Source of the DNA: Coriobacteriaceae bacterium | GTDB lineage: Bacteria; Actinomycetota; Coriobacteriia; Coriobacteriales; Coriobacteriaceae | Length of the DNA: 64,000 bases | Direction: 5' to 3' | Assembly: GCA_025992855.1 (NCBI GenBank) | Contig: DAJPGB010000001.1 | Span: 2,232,001 to 2,296,000 of the forward strand | Part shown: positions 34,775 to 42,399 of the stretch, piece after piece | How positions within the stretch are numbered: the stretch's first letter is position 1 | Layout of the letters: each line of letters starts with the position of its first letter | Translations under genes and position numbers: made by a program | Notes under the pieces: model-generated | Told to the model about the DNA's origin: nothing | Database searches by the model: none | What the model saw: only the letters and a program-made list of their open reading frames with translations

Positions 34775-35118
34775 ATGAAATACCGGAAGTCGCGGATATC
34801 CATCAACGAACAGATAGCACTATTGACAGAAAACAAGGGTCTTAAGTGCTCTGATCAAAACGAACTCGAGCGAGCTTTGGTCGAAGTCGGCCACTACAAA
34901 CTGTCGGCCTACTGGTTTCCCTGCAAAACCAAATGCAAGTCCGGGATTACCATCTTTCGCGAAGGCACAACATTCGAAACCATCATCTACACGTATGAAT
35001 TTGACCGAGCCCTCCGGCAGTTAATGTTTGATGCGGTCGACAGAATTGAGATCTACCTCAGAAGCAGAATTGCCTATCTTGCCTCTGAGGAACGCGGGCC
35101 TTTCTGTTACCCAGATGT
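34775..35118 (+). pseudogene. Abi_2 (AbiD/AbiF) abortive-infection gene, N-terminal fragment
   Basis: About 114 residues match the start of Abi_2 proteins: KSRISINEQIALLTENKGLK, VGHYKLSAYWFPCK, and YEFDRALRQLMFDAVDRIEIYLRSRI up to GPFCYPD. Full-length proteins of the family have about 300 residues. After GPFCYPD, homology stops and the DNA becomes the end of a chloride-channel gene in a different frame, so the rest was lost by deletion or recombination. The gene lies in AT-richer DNA than its surroundings. Intact Abi_2 proteins stop phage growth by killing the infected cell; this remnant is unlikely to work. Confidence 0.75.
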
Positions 35119-35337
35119 CGCCATAACGAGGCTCAACTCGACATGCCCATCGCGCTTTGCGCCGCGCTGGGATACGCCGCCGTCTTTGGCAGCGCCACCA
35201 ATACGCTGCTCGCGCCGATCCTTATTGGCTGCGAAGTCTTCGGCTTTGGCGACTTGCCGAAGTTCTTTATTGTCTGCGTCGTGGCTTACCTGTTCAACAT
35301 GGATAAGTCGATCTACGCCCTGCAGAAGCGGGCGTAG
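35119..35337 (+). pseudogene. voltage-gated chloride-channel (ClC) gene, C-terminal fragment
   Basis: The frame that ends at TAG 35337 encodes about 72 residues (from HNEAQLDMPIALCAALGYAA to the C-terminus) with the look of the last helices of a ClC chloride channel or transporter: GSATNTLLAPILIGCEVFGF and FFIVCVVAYLFNMDKSIYAL. It has no start of its own and follows directly on the Abi_2 fragment. The upstream part of the channel gene is absent, so this is a remnant. Confidence 0.7.
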
Positions 35338-35401
35338 ATGGATGTCCAAGCAGGTGGTCTCAACCGGAAACGGCGTCTTGGCTATGCAAAGTGCTCGAAC
35401 G

Positions 35402-35980
35402 TTATTCCTCGTACGCGCCCTCAAGCCGGAGCAGCCACTCCTTACGGTCGAGGCCGCCGGCATATCCGTTAAGCGAGCCGTCGGCCGCGACCACGCGATG
35501 GCACGGCACGATAATCGAAATGGGATTACGCGCGACCGCGGCCCCCACGGCACGGGGAGACACAACGGGTGCTTCGTTTCCCGGTACACGATGTCGAGCC
35601 GCAACACGCTGGGCGATCTCACCATACGTAGCGACCTCGCCACGCGGGATAGAAAGCAGCTCAAACCAAACCTCGCGCTGAAACGCCGTACCAATCATAT
35701 GCAACGGCGGCGTAAACCGAGGCTCCTGCCCCGCAAAATAAGCATTCAGCCAAGCCCAAGAACGCTCAAGCACCGAAGATGCCGCGCCATTTGCCGGACT
35801 CACCGACGACATGCCGCCAATACCGGAAACCGCGTCGGCGCCTTCAACATGTTCGGAGTCTTCCCGGAGAAGCGTGGAGCCAAAATGTTCCTGCCCCTCA
35901 AACCAAAGCCCCGTCAGACCGCGGCCATCAGCGGCAAGCAAGATTTCGCCCAAAGGCGAGGCAAACGTCGTCGTGACCAC
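35402..35980 (-). CDS. ogt: methylated-DNA--protein-cysteine methyltransferase
   Basis: A 192-residue O6-alkylguanine DNA alkyltransferase. The acceptor motif is IVPCHRVVAADGSLNGYAGG (Cys about 152), preceded by GTAFQREVW and the DNA-binding helix RAVGAAVARNP. It removes alkyl groups from guanine or thymine in a single-use reaction. The central region (residues about 35-75) is longer than usual and Ser/Glu-rich. GTG 35980 is the start, with AAAGGAG 6 bases before it. It follows asd at 455 bases, a gap filled with hairpin repeats. Confidence 0.9.
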   Translation of the reverse strand: MVTTTFASPLGEILLAADGRGLTGLWFEGQEHFGSTLLREDSEHVEGADAVSGIGGMSSVSPANGAASSVLERSWAWLNAYFAGQEPRFTPPLHMIGTAFQREVWFELLSIPRGEVATYGEIAQRVAARHRVPGNEAPVVSPRAVGAAVARNPISIIVPCHRVVAADGSLNGYAGGLDRKEWLLRLEGAYEE

Positions 35981-36058
35981 CAGCGGCTCCTTTCAAAACT
36001 CCGCAACATAATACCGCGAATTGTGCAGACAACCCCAATCGACCCCAAAGTCACCCAA

Positions 36059-36192
36059 GGCAGCAGGCGCGACAGCGCCCCAGCTGCCGCACGACCCCAA
36101 AGTCCCCGCAGGCAGCAGGCGCAACGCGCCGCAGCTGCCGGCCGCGCTCCGCAGCCCCCCCAAGGCGGCAGGCGCAAAGCGCCGAGGCCGCC
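36059..36192. repeat. three tandem GC-rich hairpins
   Basis: Three hairpins begin at 36059, 36111 and 36164, a period of about 52 bp. Each is GGC(A/G)GCaGGCGC, 3-5 bases, GCGCC, then GCTGCC or GGCCGCC. The sequence between them also repeats loosely. With the palindrome at 36294 they fill the gap 35981-36435 between asd and ogt. Confidence 0.8.
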
Positions 36193-36293
36193 GCCGGGAC
36201 TAGGGCCCGCAACAACCACATGCCCCCACATCAGCCCAGCGGCCCCAACCAGCAACGGCTCCATCGCAGGCCGCTCGCAGCCGAGTCGCCGCA

Positions 36294-36423
36294 GGCGGGG
36301 GCCGGGCTTAGTTTTCAGAACACTCCGCAGACCAGTGTGGCGCCTTGTCCGCAGCTCCGAAGGAGCAGGACAAGGCGCCACACATGGTCGAGGACGTTCT
36401 GAAAACTAAGCCCGGACCCCGCC
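36294..36423. repeat. nested palindrome downstream of asd (GTCCTCG/GTCTGCGGA loop family)
   Basis: A 130-bp foldback on the asd sense strand. Outer arms pair CCGGGCTTAGTTTTCAGAAC with its complement; inner arms pair GTGTGGCGCCTTGTCC with GGACAAGGCGCCACAC. Between them, GTCCTCGACCATG faces GTCTGCGGAG. The same loop, in the same orientation to its upstream gene, recurs at 41724 and 55847. Confidence 0.85.
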
Positions 36424-36435
36424 GGACAGGTCGCA

Positions 36436-37461
36436 CTACTCGCAGAGCAGCTTAGCGATCTGGACGGCGTTGGTTGCCGCGCCCTTACGGATTTGGTCGC
36501 CGCAGCACCAGAAGGTGATGCCGCGCGCGGCCTCGGGGTTCGAGATGTCGCGACGCACACGGCCGACCCAAATCAAATCCTGGTCGGAGGTGTCCATCGG
36601 CATGGGGAAGCGGTCGTGTGCATCCTCGGCGCTCATGTCGTCAACCAGTTTCACTCCCGGAGCGGCAGCCAGCGCAGCACGGGCCTCTTCCACCGTGATA
36701 TCGCGCTCAAACTCGAGCGTAACGCTCTCGGAGTGCGAGCGCAGCACGGGCACGCGCACGCAGGTGCAGTTCACGCGCAGCTCGGGCAGGTGCATGATCT
36801 TGCGGCCCTCGTTCTGCAACTTCATCTCCTCGGAGGTAAAGCCCTCCTCCTTGACACCGCCGATCTGCGGAATCAGGTTGCTCGCCAGCTGGGCGGCAAA
36901 CGCGCGCGGCTCGGGAATCTCCTCGCCACGGCCCAGGGCGGCAAGCTGAGCCTCGAGCTCGGCCATACCGGGAGCGCCAGCGCCCGAAGCTGCCTGATAC
37001 GTGGACACGATCATACGCTTCACGCCAGCAAGCTGGTGCAGCGGCCACGTGGGAACCAGGCCGATGATGGTCGCGCAGTTGGGATTGGCGATAAGGCCGT
37101 GATGCCACTTGATGTCGTCGGCATTGATCTCGGGCACGACCAGCGGCACCTCGGGATCCATGCGGAAGGCGTGGCTGTTGTCGACCACGACGGCGCCGCG
37201 CTTGACGGCCTCGGGCAGTAGCTCCTTCGCAATATCGTCGCCGGCGGCGCCGAGCACGATGTCGCAGCCCTCAAAGGCCTCGGGGCAAGCCTCCTCAATC
37301 ACAACCTGCTCGCCGCGGAACTCGACGGTCTTGCCCGCAGAGCGCGCGCTCGCTAGCAGCTTGAGCTTGCCGACCGGAAACTCCTGCTCGTTGAGGCACT
37401 CAAGCATCTGGGTGCCCACGGCTCCCGTCGCGCCCAAAATAGCAACCGTGTACTGTTTCAT
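36436..37461 (-). CDS. asd: aspartate-semialdehyde dehydrogenase
   Basis: A 341-residue enzyme that reduces aspartyl phosphate to aspartate semialdehyde with NADPH, the branch point to lysine, threonine and methionine. It begins with the Rossmann motif AILGATGAVG (residues about 6-15). The active-site Cys is in NPNCATIIG near residue 130, and the second catalytic region is TYQAASGAGAPGM. AAAGGGGGAAGC is directly before ATG 37461. lysC lies 174 bases upstream on the same strand, so the pathway's first two steps are encoded in order. Confidence 0.95.
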   Translation of the reverse strand: MKQYTVAILGATGAVGTQMLECLNEQEFPVGKLKLLASARSAGKTVEFRGEQVVIEEACPEAFEGCDIVLGAAGDDIAKELLPEAVKRGAVVVDNSHAFRMDPEVPLVVPEINADDIKWHHGLIANPNCATIIGLVPTWPLHQLAGVKRMIVSTYQAASGAGAPGMAELEAQLAALGRGEEIPEPRAFAAQLASNLIPQIGGVKEEGFTSEEMKLQNEGRKIMHLPELRVNCTCVRVPVLRSHSESVTLEFERDITVEEARAALAAAPGVKLVDDMSAEDAHDRFPMPMDTSDQDLIWVGRVRRDISNPEAARGITFWCCGDQIRKGAATNAVQIAKLLCE

Positions 37462-37634
37462 GCTTCCCCCTTTAAAGGCTGTGGCTTTTGCCCGCACGCC
37501 GAGCAGGCCGATTATTGTTGCCAGTGTATACAAGAACAGGGCGGGCACGAAACCCGCCCCGTCGAAACGAAACCGAAACGAAACGCCCCGCCGTAGTTTT
37601 TGAAGCAAGTCCCAAAAATCTACTGGGATAGCAG

Positions 37635-39023
37635 CTACTTGTGGAGCGCGGCCGGGGCGGGATCGACCGGCACGGGAGCCTCCAGGTCGGAGACCTTCAC
37701 AATGCCGTTCTCGTCGGAGAAGGCGCGGTAAATGGTCCGAATCGCCAGGTCGAAGTCCTTCTCCTCTACGCCGATAATGATGTTGATCTCGTCGCAGCTC
37801 TGCGAAATCATACGTACGCTCACGCCGGCTTGACCAAGCATGCCAAACAGATGGCCCGAGATACCTGCGCGGCCGCGAAGGTTACGGCCGACGGTCGCGA
37901 TGAGCGCCAAACCCTCGACAACCTCGATCTCGAGCGGCTCGACCTCCTGCTGAATGTCGCCCACGAGCGAGTACAGCGAGTCGTGCACATCCTGCTCCTG
38001 CACCACGGCGCCAAAGCGGTCGACGCCGGTGGGCATATGCTCGACGGAAACGTCATAGCGTTCGAACACCGAAAGTGCACGGCGCATAAAGCCGACACGG
38101 GGCTTGGTGCGGTCGCGGGCAACGTTGATGGCGACAAAGCCGCGCTTGCCGGTCACGCCGGTAATGATAGGCTCCGCCTCACCCTCGTCAGCCGTCTCGC
38201 TAATGATGGTGCCGGGGTCCTGCGGCGCATTGGTGTTCTTGATGACCAGCGGAATGCCTGCCTCGCGCACGGGGAACACGGCCTCCTCGTGCAGGACGCT
38301 TGCACCCATGTACGAAAGCTCGCGCAGCTCCTCGTAGGTAACGCGCGCAATGGGCTGAGCCTCGGGAACAATACGCGGATCGGCAGAATAGAAGCCCGAA
38401 ACGTCGGTCCAGTTCTCGTACAGGTCGGCACCAAGGCACTTGGCCAGAATCGAGCCGGAAATATCGCCGCCGCCACGGTCGAGCAGCTTGATCTGCCCCT
38501 CACGCGTCGCGCCGTAGAAACCGGGCATAACAAAGCCGCCCTGCTGGCCGTACTCCTGCACCAGCTCGGCGGTGCGGTTCATGCTGAGCGTACCGTCATG
38601 ATGGAACGCCACGACCGTCGCGGCATCCAGGAACGGCAGGCCCAGGTACTCGGCCATCAGGTGAGCGGTAAAGTACTCGCCGCGGCTTACGAGCTCCTCG
38701 GTGGAGTAGCCGCCCGAGCGGGCGCGCTCGGCAAAGGCCGCGAACTCCTCACGGATGGGATAGGTGAGCTCCAACTCATCAGCGATATCAAAATAGCGCT
38801 GGCCGATGTCCTCGAGCAGCTCCTCACACGACACGTGGTACTTAACGTGCGCATTGACCAGATAGAGCAGGTCGGTCACCTTGGTGTCGCCCTTAAAGCG
38901 GCGGCCGCAGGCGGAAACCACCACAAAACGGCGGGCAGGGTCGGCGTCGACGATGGCCTTGATCTTTTTGAAGTGTTCGGCGTCGGCGACCGACGAGCCG
39001 CCAAACTTGGCAATCTTAATCAT
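37635..39023 (-). CDS. lysC: aspartate kinase
   Basis: A 462-residue aspartokinase. The kinase domain opens with KFGGSSVADAEHFKKI and has TEELVSRGEYFTA, RGGGDISG and TDVSGFYSADPRIVP. Two C-terminal ACT domains (residues about 300-450) mark it as a feedback-regulated form, likely by lysine, threonine or both. It makes aspartyl phosphate, the first step of the aspartate family. asd follows on the same strand, and thrC is divergent across 104 bases that must hold both promoters. The ribosome site of ATG 39023 is weak. Confidence 0.95.
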   Translation of the reverse strand: MIKIAKFGGSSVADAEHFKKIKAIVDADPARRFVVVSACGRRFKGDTKVTDLLYLVNAHVKYHVSCEELLEDIGQRYFDIADELELTYPIREEFAAFAERARSGGYSTEELVSRGEYFTAHLMAEYLGLPFLDAATVVAFHHDGTLSMNRTAELVQEYGQQGGFVMPGFYGATREGQIKLLDRGGGDISGSILAKCLGADLYENWTDVSGFYSADPRIVPEAQPIARVTYEELRELSYMGASVLHEEAVFPVREAGIPLVIKNTNAPQDPGTIISETADEGEAEPIITGVTGKRGFVAINVARDRTKPRVGFMRRALSVFERYDVSVEHMPTGVDRFGAVVQEQDVHDSLYSLVGDIQQEVEPLEIEVVEGLALIATVGRNLRGRAGISGHLFGMLGQAGVSVRMISQSCDEINIIIGVEEKDFDLAIRTIYRAFSDENGIVKVSDLEAPVPVDPAPAALHK

Positions 39024-39127
39024 GGGCTGGAGGTTACCTTTCTAAAAAGCCTCTGCGAACCTATTTTGCGCGCTCTGATACCATGGTTTCACCGATTGGG
39101 ACCAAGGCATCCGAGGAGCAGTGTTAT

Positions 39128-40645
39128 ATGGGAACTTATCATAGTACACGAGGACGCACTTTATCGTGCTCAAGTAAGGTGGCAATCCGTACCGGCATCG
39201 CTCCCGACGGGGGTTTGTTTGTCTCGGACGAGCTCGGCACCCAGCAGGTCGATATCAGCTCGCTTGCAGATAAATCGTACTTTGAAATCGCTCAAGATGT
39301 GTTGGGAATGTTACTGAATGATTACACGGCCGAAGAAATTTCGGCGTGTGTCGACGAGGCATACCGCGGCACGTTCGCGAGTGAAGAGGTTACGCCGCTC
39401 GTCAAACTCGACGCTGCGCCGGGCGCTGACGCCCCTCAGACCTATGTGATGGAGCTCTTTGGCGGTCCCACGAGCGCCTTCAAGGACGTCGCCCTGCAGA
39501 TGCTCCCCCGCTTGATGGCCCGCACTTCCGCCAAGGACGGCGGCGCCGAGCGCATCATGATCGTCACCGCCACGTCGGGCGACACAGGCAAGGCAGCACT
39601 CGCCGGCTTTGCCGACGCCCCGGGCACGGGCATCACCGTCTTTTATCCCGAGGGCAAGGTCAGCCGCGTGCAGAATCTGCAGATGTCCACGCAGGAGGGC
39701 GGCAACGTCGCCGTCTGCGGCATCCGCGGCAACTTCGACGACGCCCAGAGTGCCGTCAAGCGCATCTTTGCCGATAAGGAGCTGGCCGAGCGCCTGGAGG
39801 CCGCCGGCACCGTGCTTTCGAGCGCCAACTCCATCAACGTCGGCCGCCTGGTGCCGCAGGTCGTCTACTACTTTGCCGCCTATGCGCAGCTGCTGCGCGC
39901 CGGCGCCATCGAGGCCGGCGATGCCGTGGAGTTCTGCGTACCGACCGGCAACTTTGGCGATATCCTGGCCGGCTACTACGCCAAGCGCATGGGTCTGCCC
40001 GTCGCCAAACTCGTCGTGGCCAGCGACAAGAACAACGTGCTCGCTGACTTCCTGACCACCGGCGTCTACGACCGCAACCGTCCGTTCTTCACGACCATTT
40101 CGCCGTCGATGGACATCCTTATTAGCTCTAATCTGGAGCGCATGCTCTACTTCCTGTCCGACGGCGACTGCGAGCTCGTTGCCGGCCTTATGGAGCAGCT
40201 TGCCCAGACCGGTCGCTACGAGGTGCCTGCCGAGCTGCTGGCCAAGATCCAGAGCGTATTTGGCTGCGGCTGGGCCAGCGAGGACGAGGTTCGCGCCGCC
40301 ATCAAGAGCTGCTGGGATGCCAACGGCTACGTGATCGACCCGCACACCGCTTGCGGCTATCACGTCTTTGAGCAGGTCGCCCCCACCGAGGGCGCCAAGG
40401 CCCGCGTGCTGCTTTCGACCGCCAGCCCCTACAAGTTCCCGCGCGCCTGCTGCGATGCCCTGGGCCTCGACGTTCCCGAGGACGACTTTGAGGCCATGCG
40501 CGTGCTCGAGCAGGCAACCAACACGGTCGCCCCAGCCCAGCTCGCCGAACTCGAGTCCAAGCCCGTCCGCTTCGAAGACGTCTGCGACGTCGATGAGATG
40601 GCCAGCTACGTAGAGCAGGCTGCAAAAAAGATAGCAACCAACTAA
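39128..40645 (+). CDS. thrC: threonine synthase
   Basis: A 505-residue PLP enzyme that turns phosphohomoserine into threonine. The PLP-binding Lys is in GGPTSAFKDVALQML (residue about 122). The glycine-rich phosphate loop and the serine in TATSGDTGKAAL follow. The N-terminal YHSTRG and the length fit the long, E. coli/yeast-like class of threonine synthases. ATG 39128 is used because GAGGAG lies 8 bases upstream; an upstream in-frame ATG (39083) has no ribosome site. thrB is next on the strand, after a terminator and a palindrome. Confidence 0.95.
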   Translation: MGTYHSTRGRTLSCSSKVAIRTGIAPDGGLFVSDELGTQQVDISSLADKSYFEIAQDVLGMLLNDYTAEEISACVDEAYRGTFASEEVTPLVKLDAAPGADAPQTYVMELFGGPTSAFKDVALQMLPRLMARTSAKDGGAERIMIVTATSGDTGKAALAGFADAPGTGITVFYPEGKVSRVQNLQMSTQEGGNVAVCGIRGNFDDAQSAVKRIFADKELAERLEAAGTVLSSANSINVGRLVPQVVYYFAAYAQLLRAGAIEAGDAVEFCVPTGNFGDILAGYYAKRMGLPVAKLVVASDKNNVLADFLTTGVYDRNRPFFTTISPSMDILISSNLERMLYFLSDGDCELVAGLMEQLAQTGRYEVPAELLAKIQSVFGCGWASEDEVRAAIKSCWDANGYVIDPHTACGYHVFEQVAPTEGAKARVLLSTASPYKFPRACCDALGLDVPEDDFEAMRVLEQATNTVAPAQLAELESKPVRFEDVCDVDEMASYVEQAAKKIATN

Positions 40646-40657
40646 ACCCCTTATAAG

Positions 40658-40687
40658 GCGCCGGCGAAAGCCGGCGCACCTTCTTTT
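40658..40687 (+). terminator. terminator of thrC
   Basis: GCGCCGGC pairs with GCCGGCGC around a GAAA tetraloop, followed by ACCTTCTTTT. It lies 12 bases after the stop codon. Confidence 0.85.
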
Positions 40688-40723
40688 ATCAGATACCTAC
40701 CGGGATGATGACGAACGTGCATA

Positions 40724-40835
40724 GCGTGCCTGGCTGTTTAGTTCGTCGCGAGTTCCGCACGCAAAGGAAAGCACTTAATGTGCTTTCCGTCTTGCGCAGG
40801 ACTGCCCGAGCAGCGAACTAAACAGCCAGGCACGC
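40724..40835. repeat. nested palindrome directly before the thrB ribosome site
   Basis: Perfect 22-base outer arms GCGTGCCTGGCTGTTTAGTTCG and their complement enclose GGAAAGCAC/GTGCTTTCC around TTAAT. Internal unpaired runs contain TTCCGCACGC and GCGCAGGACTGCCCGAG. The right arm ends one base before the AGGAGG of thrB, so folding could affect its translation. Confidence 0.85.
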
Positions 40836-40848
40836 CAGGAGGACTCAC

Positions 40849-41730
40849 ATGATCAAGATCACCGTCCCAGCAACAAGCGCCAACTTGGGCATTGGCTACG
40901 ATACCCTCGGCATGGCCGTCAGCCTCTACTCGCACTTCACCTTCGAGCGCGCCGACAAACTCACCATCACGGGCTGCCCCGAGGAATTCCAAAACGAGAA
41001 CAACCTGGTCTACGTGAGCTTTGTCGATGCACTGGCTGCATGGGGCGAGCCGGCTTTTCCCGTTGCCATCGACATCCAGACCGACGTGCCCGTCGCCCGC
41101 GGCCTGGGCTCCAGCTCCACCTGCGTCGTCGCCGGCATTATGGCCGCCGCCGCACTGACAGGCCACACCGTCGACCGCGCCGAGCTGGTTCGCATTGCCA
41201 CCGAAGTCGAGGGCCATCCCGATAACGTCGCCCCCGCTATCCTGGGCGGCGCCGTCTGTTCCTTTACGCCGACCGATTCGCTCCCCCAGTGCCTGCGCTA
41301 CGAGGTGAGCGATCGCCTGCGTTTTATTACCGTGATTCCGCCCTACGAGGTGCATACGAGCGAGGCGCGCAAGGTTGTGCCGCAGGAGATTCCACTCTCC
41401 ACCGCCGTGTGGCAGATGGGCCGCATCGCCGGCATGACGCGCGGCTTGGAGACTGGTGACCTCGACCTGATTGCCGCCGCCAATGACGACCGCATCCAGG
41501 AACCCTATCGTCGCCGTCTGATTCCCGACTACAACGCCGTGCGCGACACCTGCCTTAACGGCGGCGCCAAGACCATCTGGATCAGCGGCTCGGGCTCGAC
41601 TCTCATGGCCGTGACTGACGACACCATCGTGGCAAAGTTCCTGCAGGTCAAGCTGCGCGAGCAGTTCCCTAAGTGTGATACGCATATTCTGACGTGCGAC
41701 ACGGAAGGCGCCCAGATCGAATACCTGTAG
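40849..41730 (+). CDS. thrB: homoserine kinase
   Basis: A 293-residue GHMP kinase that phosphorylates homoserine. The N-terminal PATSANLGIGYDTLG and the ATP loop PVARGLGSSSTC (residues about 82-93) are diagnostic, and HPDNVAPAILGG marks the homoserine kinase subgroup. WISGSGSTLMAV near the C-terminus is the third GHMP motif. AGGAGG precedes ATG 40849 by 6 bases. It completes the threonine branch begun by lysC-asd and thrC. The stop codon falls inside the outer arm of the next palindrome. Confidence 0.95.
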   Translation: MIKITVPATSANLGIGYDTLGMAVSLYSHFTFERADKLTITGCPEEFQNENNLVYVSFVDALAAWGEPAFPVAIDIQTDVPVARGLGSSSTCVVAGIMAAAALTGHTVDRAELVRIATEVEGHPDNVAPAILGGAVCSFTPTDSLPQCLRYEVSDRLRFITVIPPYEVHTSEARKVVPQEIPLSTAVWQMGRIAGMTRGLETGDLDLIAAANDDRIQEPYRRRLIPDYNAVRDTCLNGGAKTIWISGSGSTLMAVTDDTIVAKFLQVKLREQFPKCDTHILTCDTEGAQIEYL

Positions 41731-41907
41731 TCGCCGTCCCGTATACTCGCCGGGGAGGCCAGGGGGCTTTGCCCCCAAATCGTCCTCGGACATGGCAGGA
41801 CCCCCGCTGCGCACTTCGTGCGGCGGGGGTCCTGCCGTCCTGCGGAAAGATTTGGGGGCAAAGCCCCTGGCCTCCCCTACGTTAGCTTCGCTGACGGCGG
41901 CTACAGG
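41724..41907. repeat. nested palindrome that begins at the thrB stop codon (GTCCTCGGACATG loop family)
   Basis: A 184-bp foldback. Outer arms CCTGTAGTCGCCGTC (includes the TAG stop) and GACGGCGGCTACAGG match at 14 of 15. Middle arms pair GGGGAGGCCAGGGGCTTTGC with its near complement. Inner arms are GGCAGGACCCCCGC/GCGGGGGTCCTGCC with apex GCACTTCGTGC. The internal loop is GTCCTCGGACATG opposite GTCCTGCGGA. The remaining bases to 42035 show no feature. Confidence 0.88.
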
Positions 41908-42035
41908 GACCTACGCTTTGGAAAGTCGCCGGGCTGATTTTTTGGCTTCTATTTGATAAAGGCGCACTTCCCAGCATCTCATTCGTCCTATAGCTCTGTT
42001 TTAATTTCTAATTGATGATCGATGCGTGGCGTCAT

Positions 42036-42299
42036 CTAATTATCTTCGTTACTCAAAACAGCCCCAAGTTTATGTACTAGCGTCTCAACAGTAATTCCGA
42101 GTGCATCCGCATAGACAAACTGCTCATAAACCCTAAGGCTGCGTTCCCCGGTCTCGACCTTTGAGATGAACGACTGAGGTACCCCCAGTTTCTTTGCGAG
42201 TTCAACCTGAGTGATACCTTGCTCCCGACGAATCTGGGAAAGGCATTTTCCGCATGTCCTGTTAGCATCAACGTTCATGCCGTTTACGCTATATTCCAT
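42036..42299 (-). CDS. small XRE-family transcriptional regulator
   Basis: An 87-residue protein. The helix-turn-helix is ITQVELAKKLGVPQSFISKV (residues about 30-49), followed by ETGERSLRVYE, typical of stand-alone XRE regulators. ATG 42299 is preferred because the longer in-frame start (42314) falls inside the upstream dyad. A perfect 10-base palindrome ATATATCCCA-AAC-TGGGATATAT sits 4 bases before the start, which predicts autorepression. The gene is in AT-richer DNA and is divergent from the zinc-ribbon membrane protein, which it may also control. Confidence 0.82.
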   Translation of the reverse strand: MEYSVNGMNVDANRTCGKCLSQIRREQGITQVELAKKLGVPQSFISKVETGERSLRVYEQFVYADALGITVETLVHKLGAVLSNEDN

Positions 42300-42303
42300 T
42301 TTG

Positions 42304-42326
42304 ATATATCCCAAACTGGGATATAT
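42304..42326. promoter_or_regulatory. perfect palindrome, probable XRE operator
   Basis: ATATATCCCA and TGGGATATAT pair around AAC, immediately upstream of the small XRE gene and about 75 bases upstream of the divergent membrane-protein gene. Confidence 0.7.
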
Positions 42327-42399
42327 TTATGTCACCAGCTATTCCGCTTATCAAAAATGCCCATCGCAGATTCATAGCTAGGAAGGAGCCTCGATAAAC

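Noticed and set aside
36059..36192. Tandem repeat as a CRISPR or coding repeat
   Set aside because: Units are self-complementary hairpins that drift in sequence, without open frame or spacer structure.
34775..36409. A single 544-codon protein starting with Abi_2 homology
   Set aside because: Only the first 115 residues have family character; the rest reads through the channel fragment in the wrong frame and antisense to ogt.
37641..39317. A 558-codon plus-strand frame opposite lysC
   Set aside because: Shadow of a high-GC gene; lysC has all aspartokinase motifs on the minus strand.
41748..41875. Simple rho-independent terminator after thrB
   Set aside because: The stem is far too long and nested, lacks a U-tract, and shares a conserved loop with two other sites, so it was treated as a repeat family instead.
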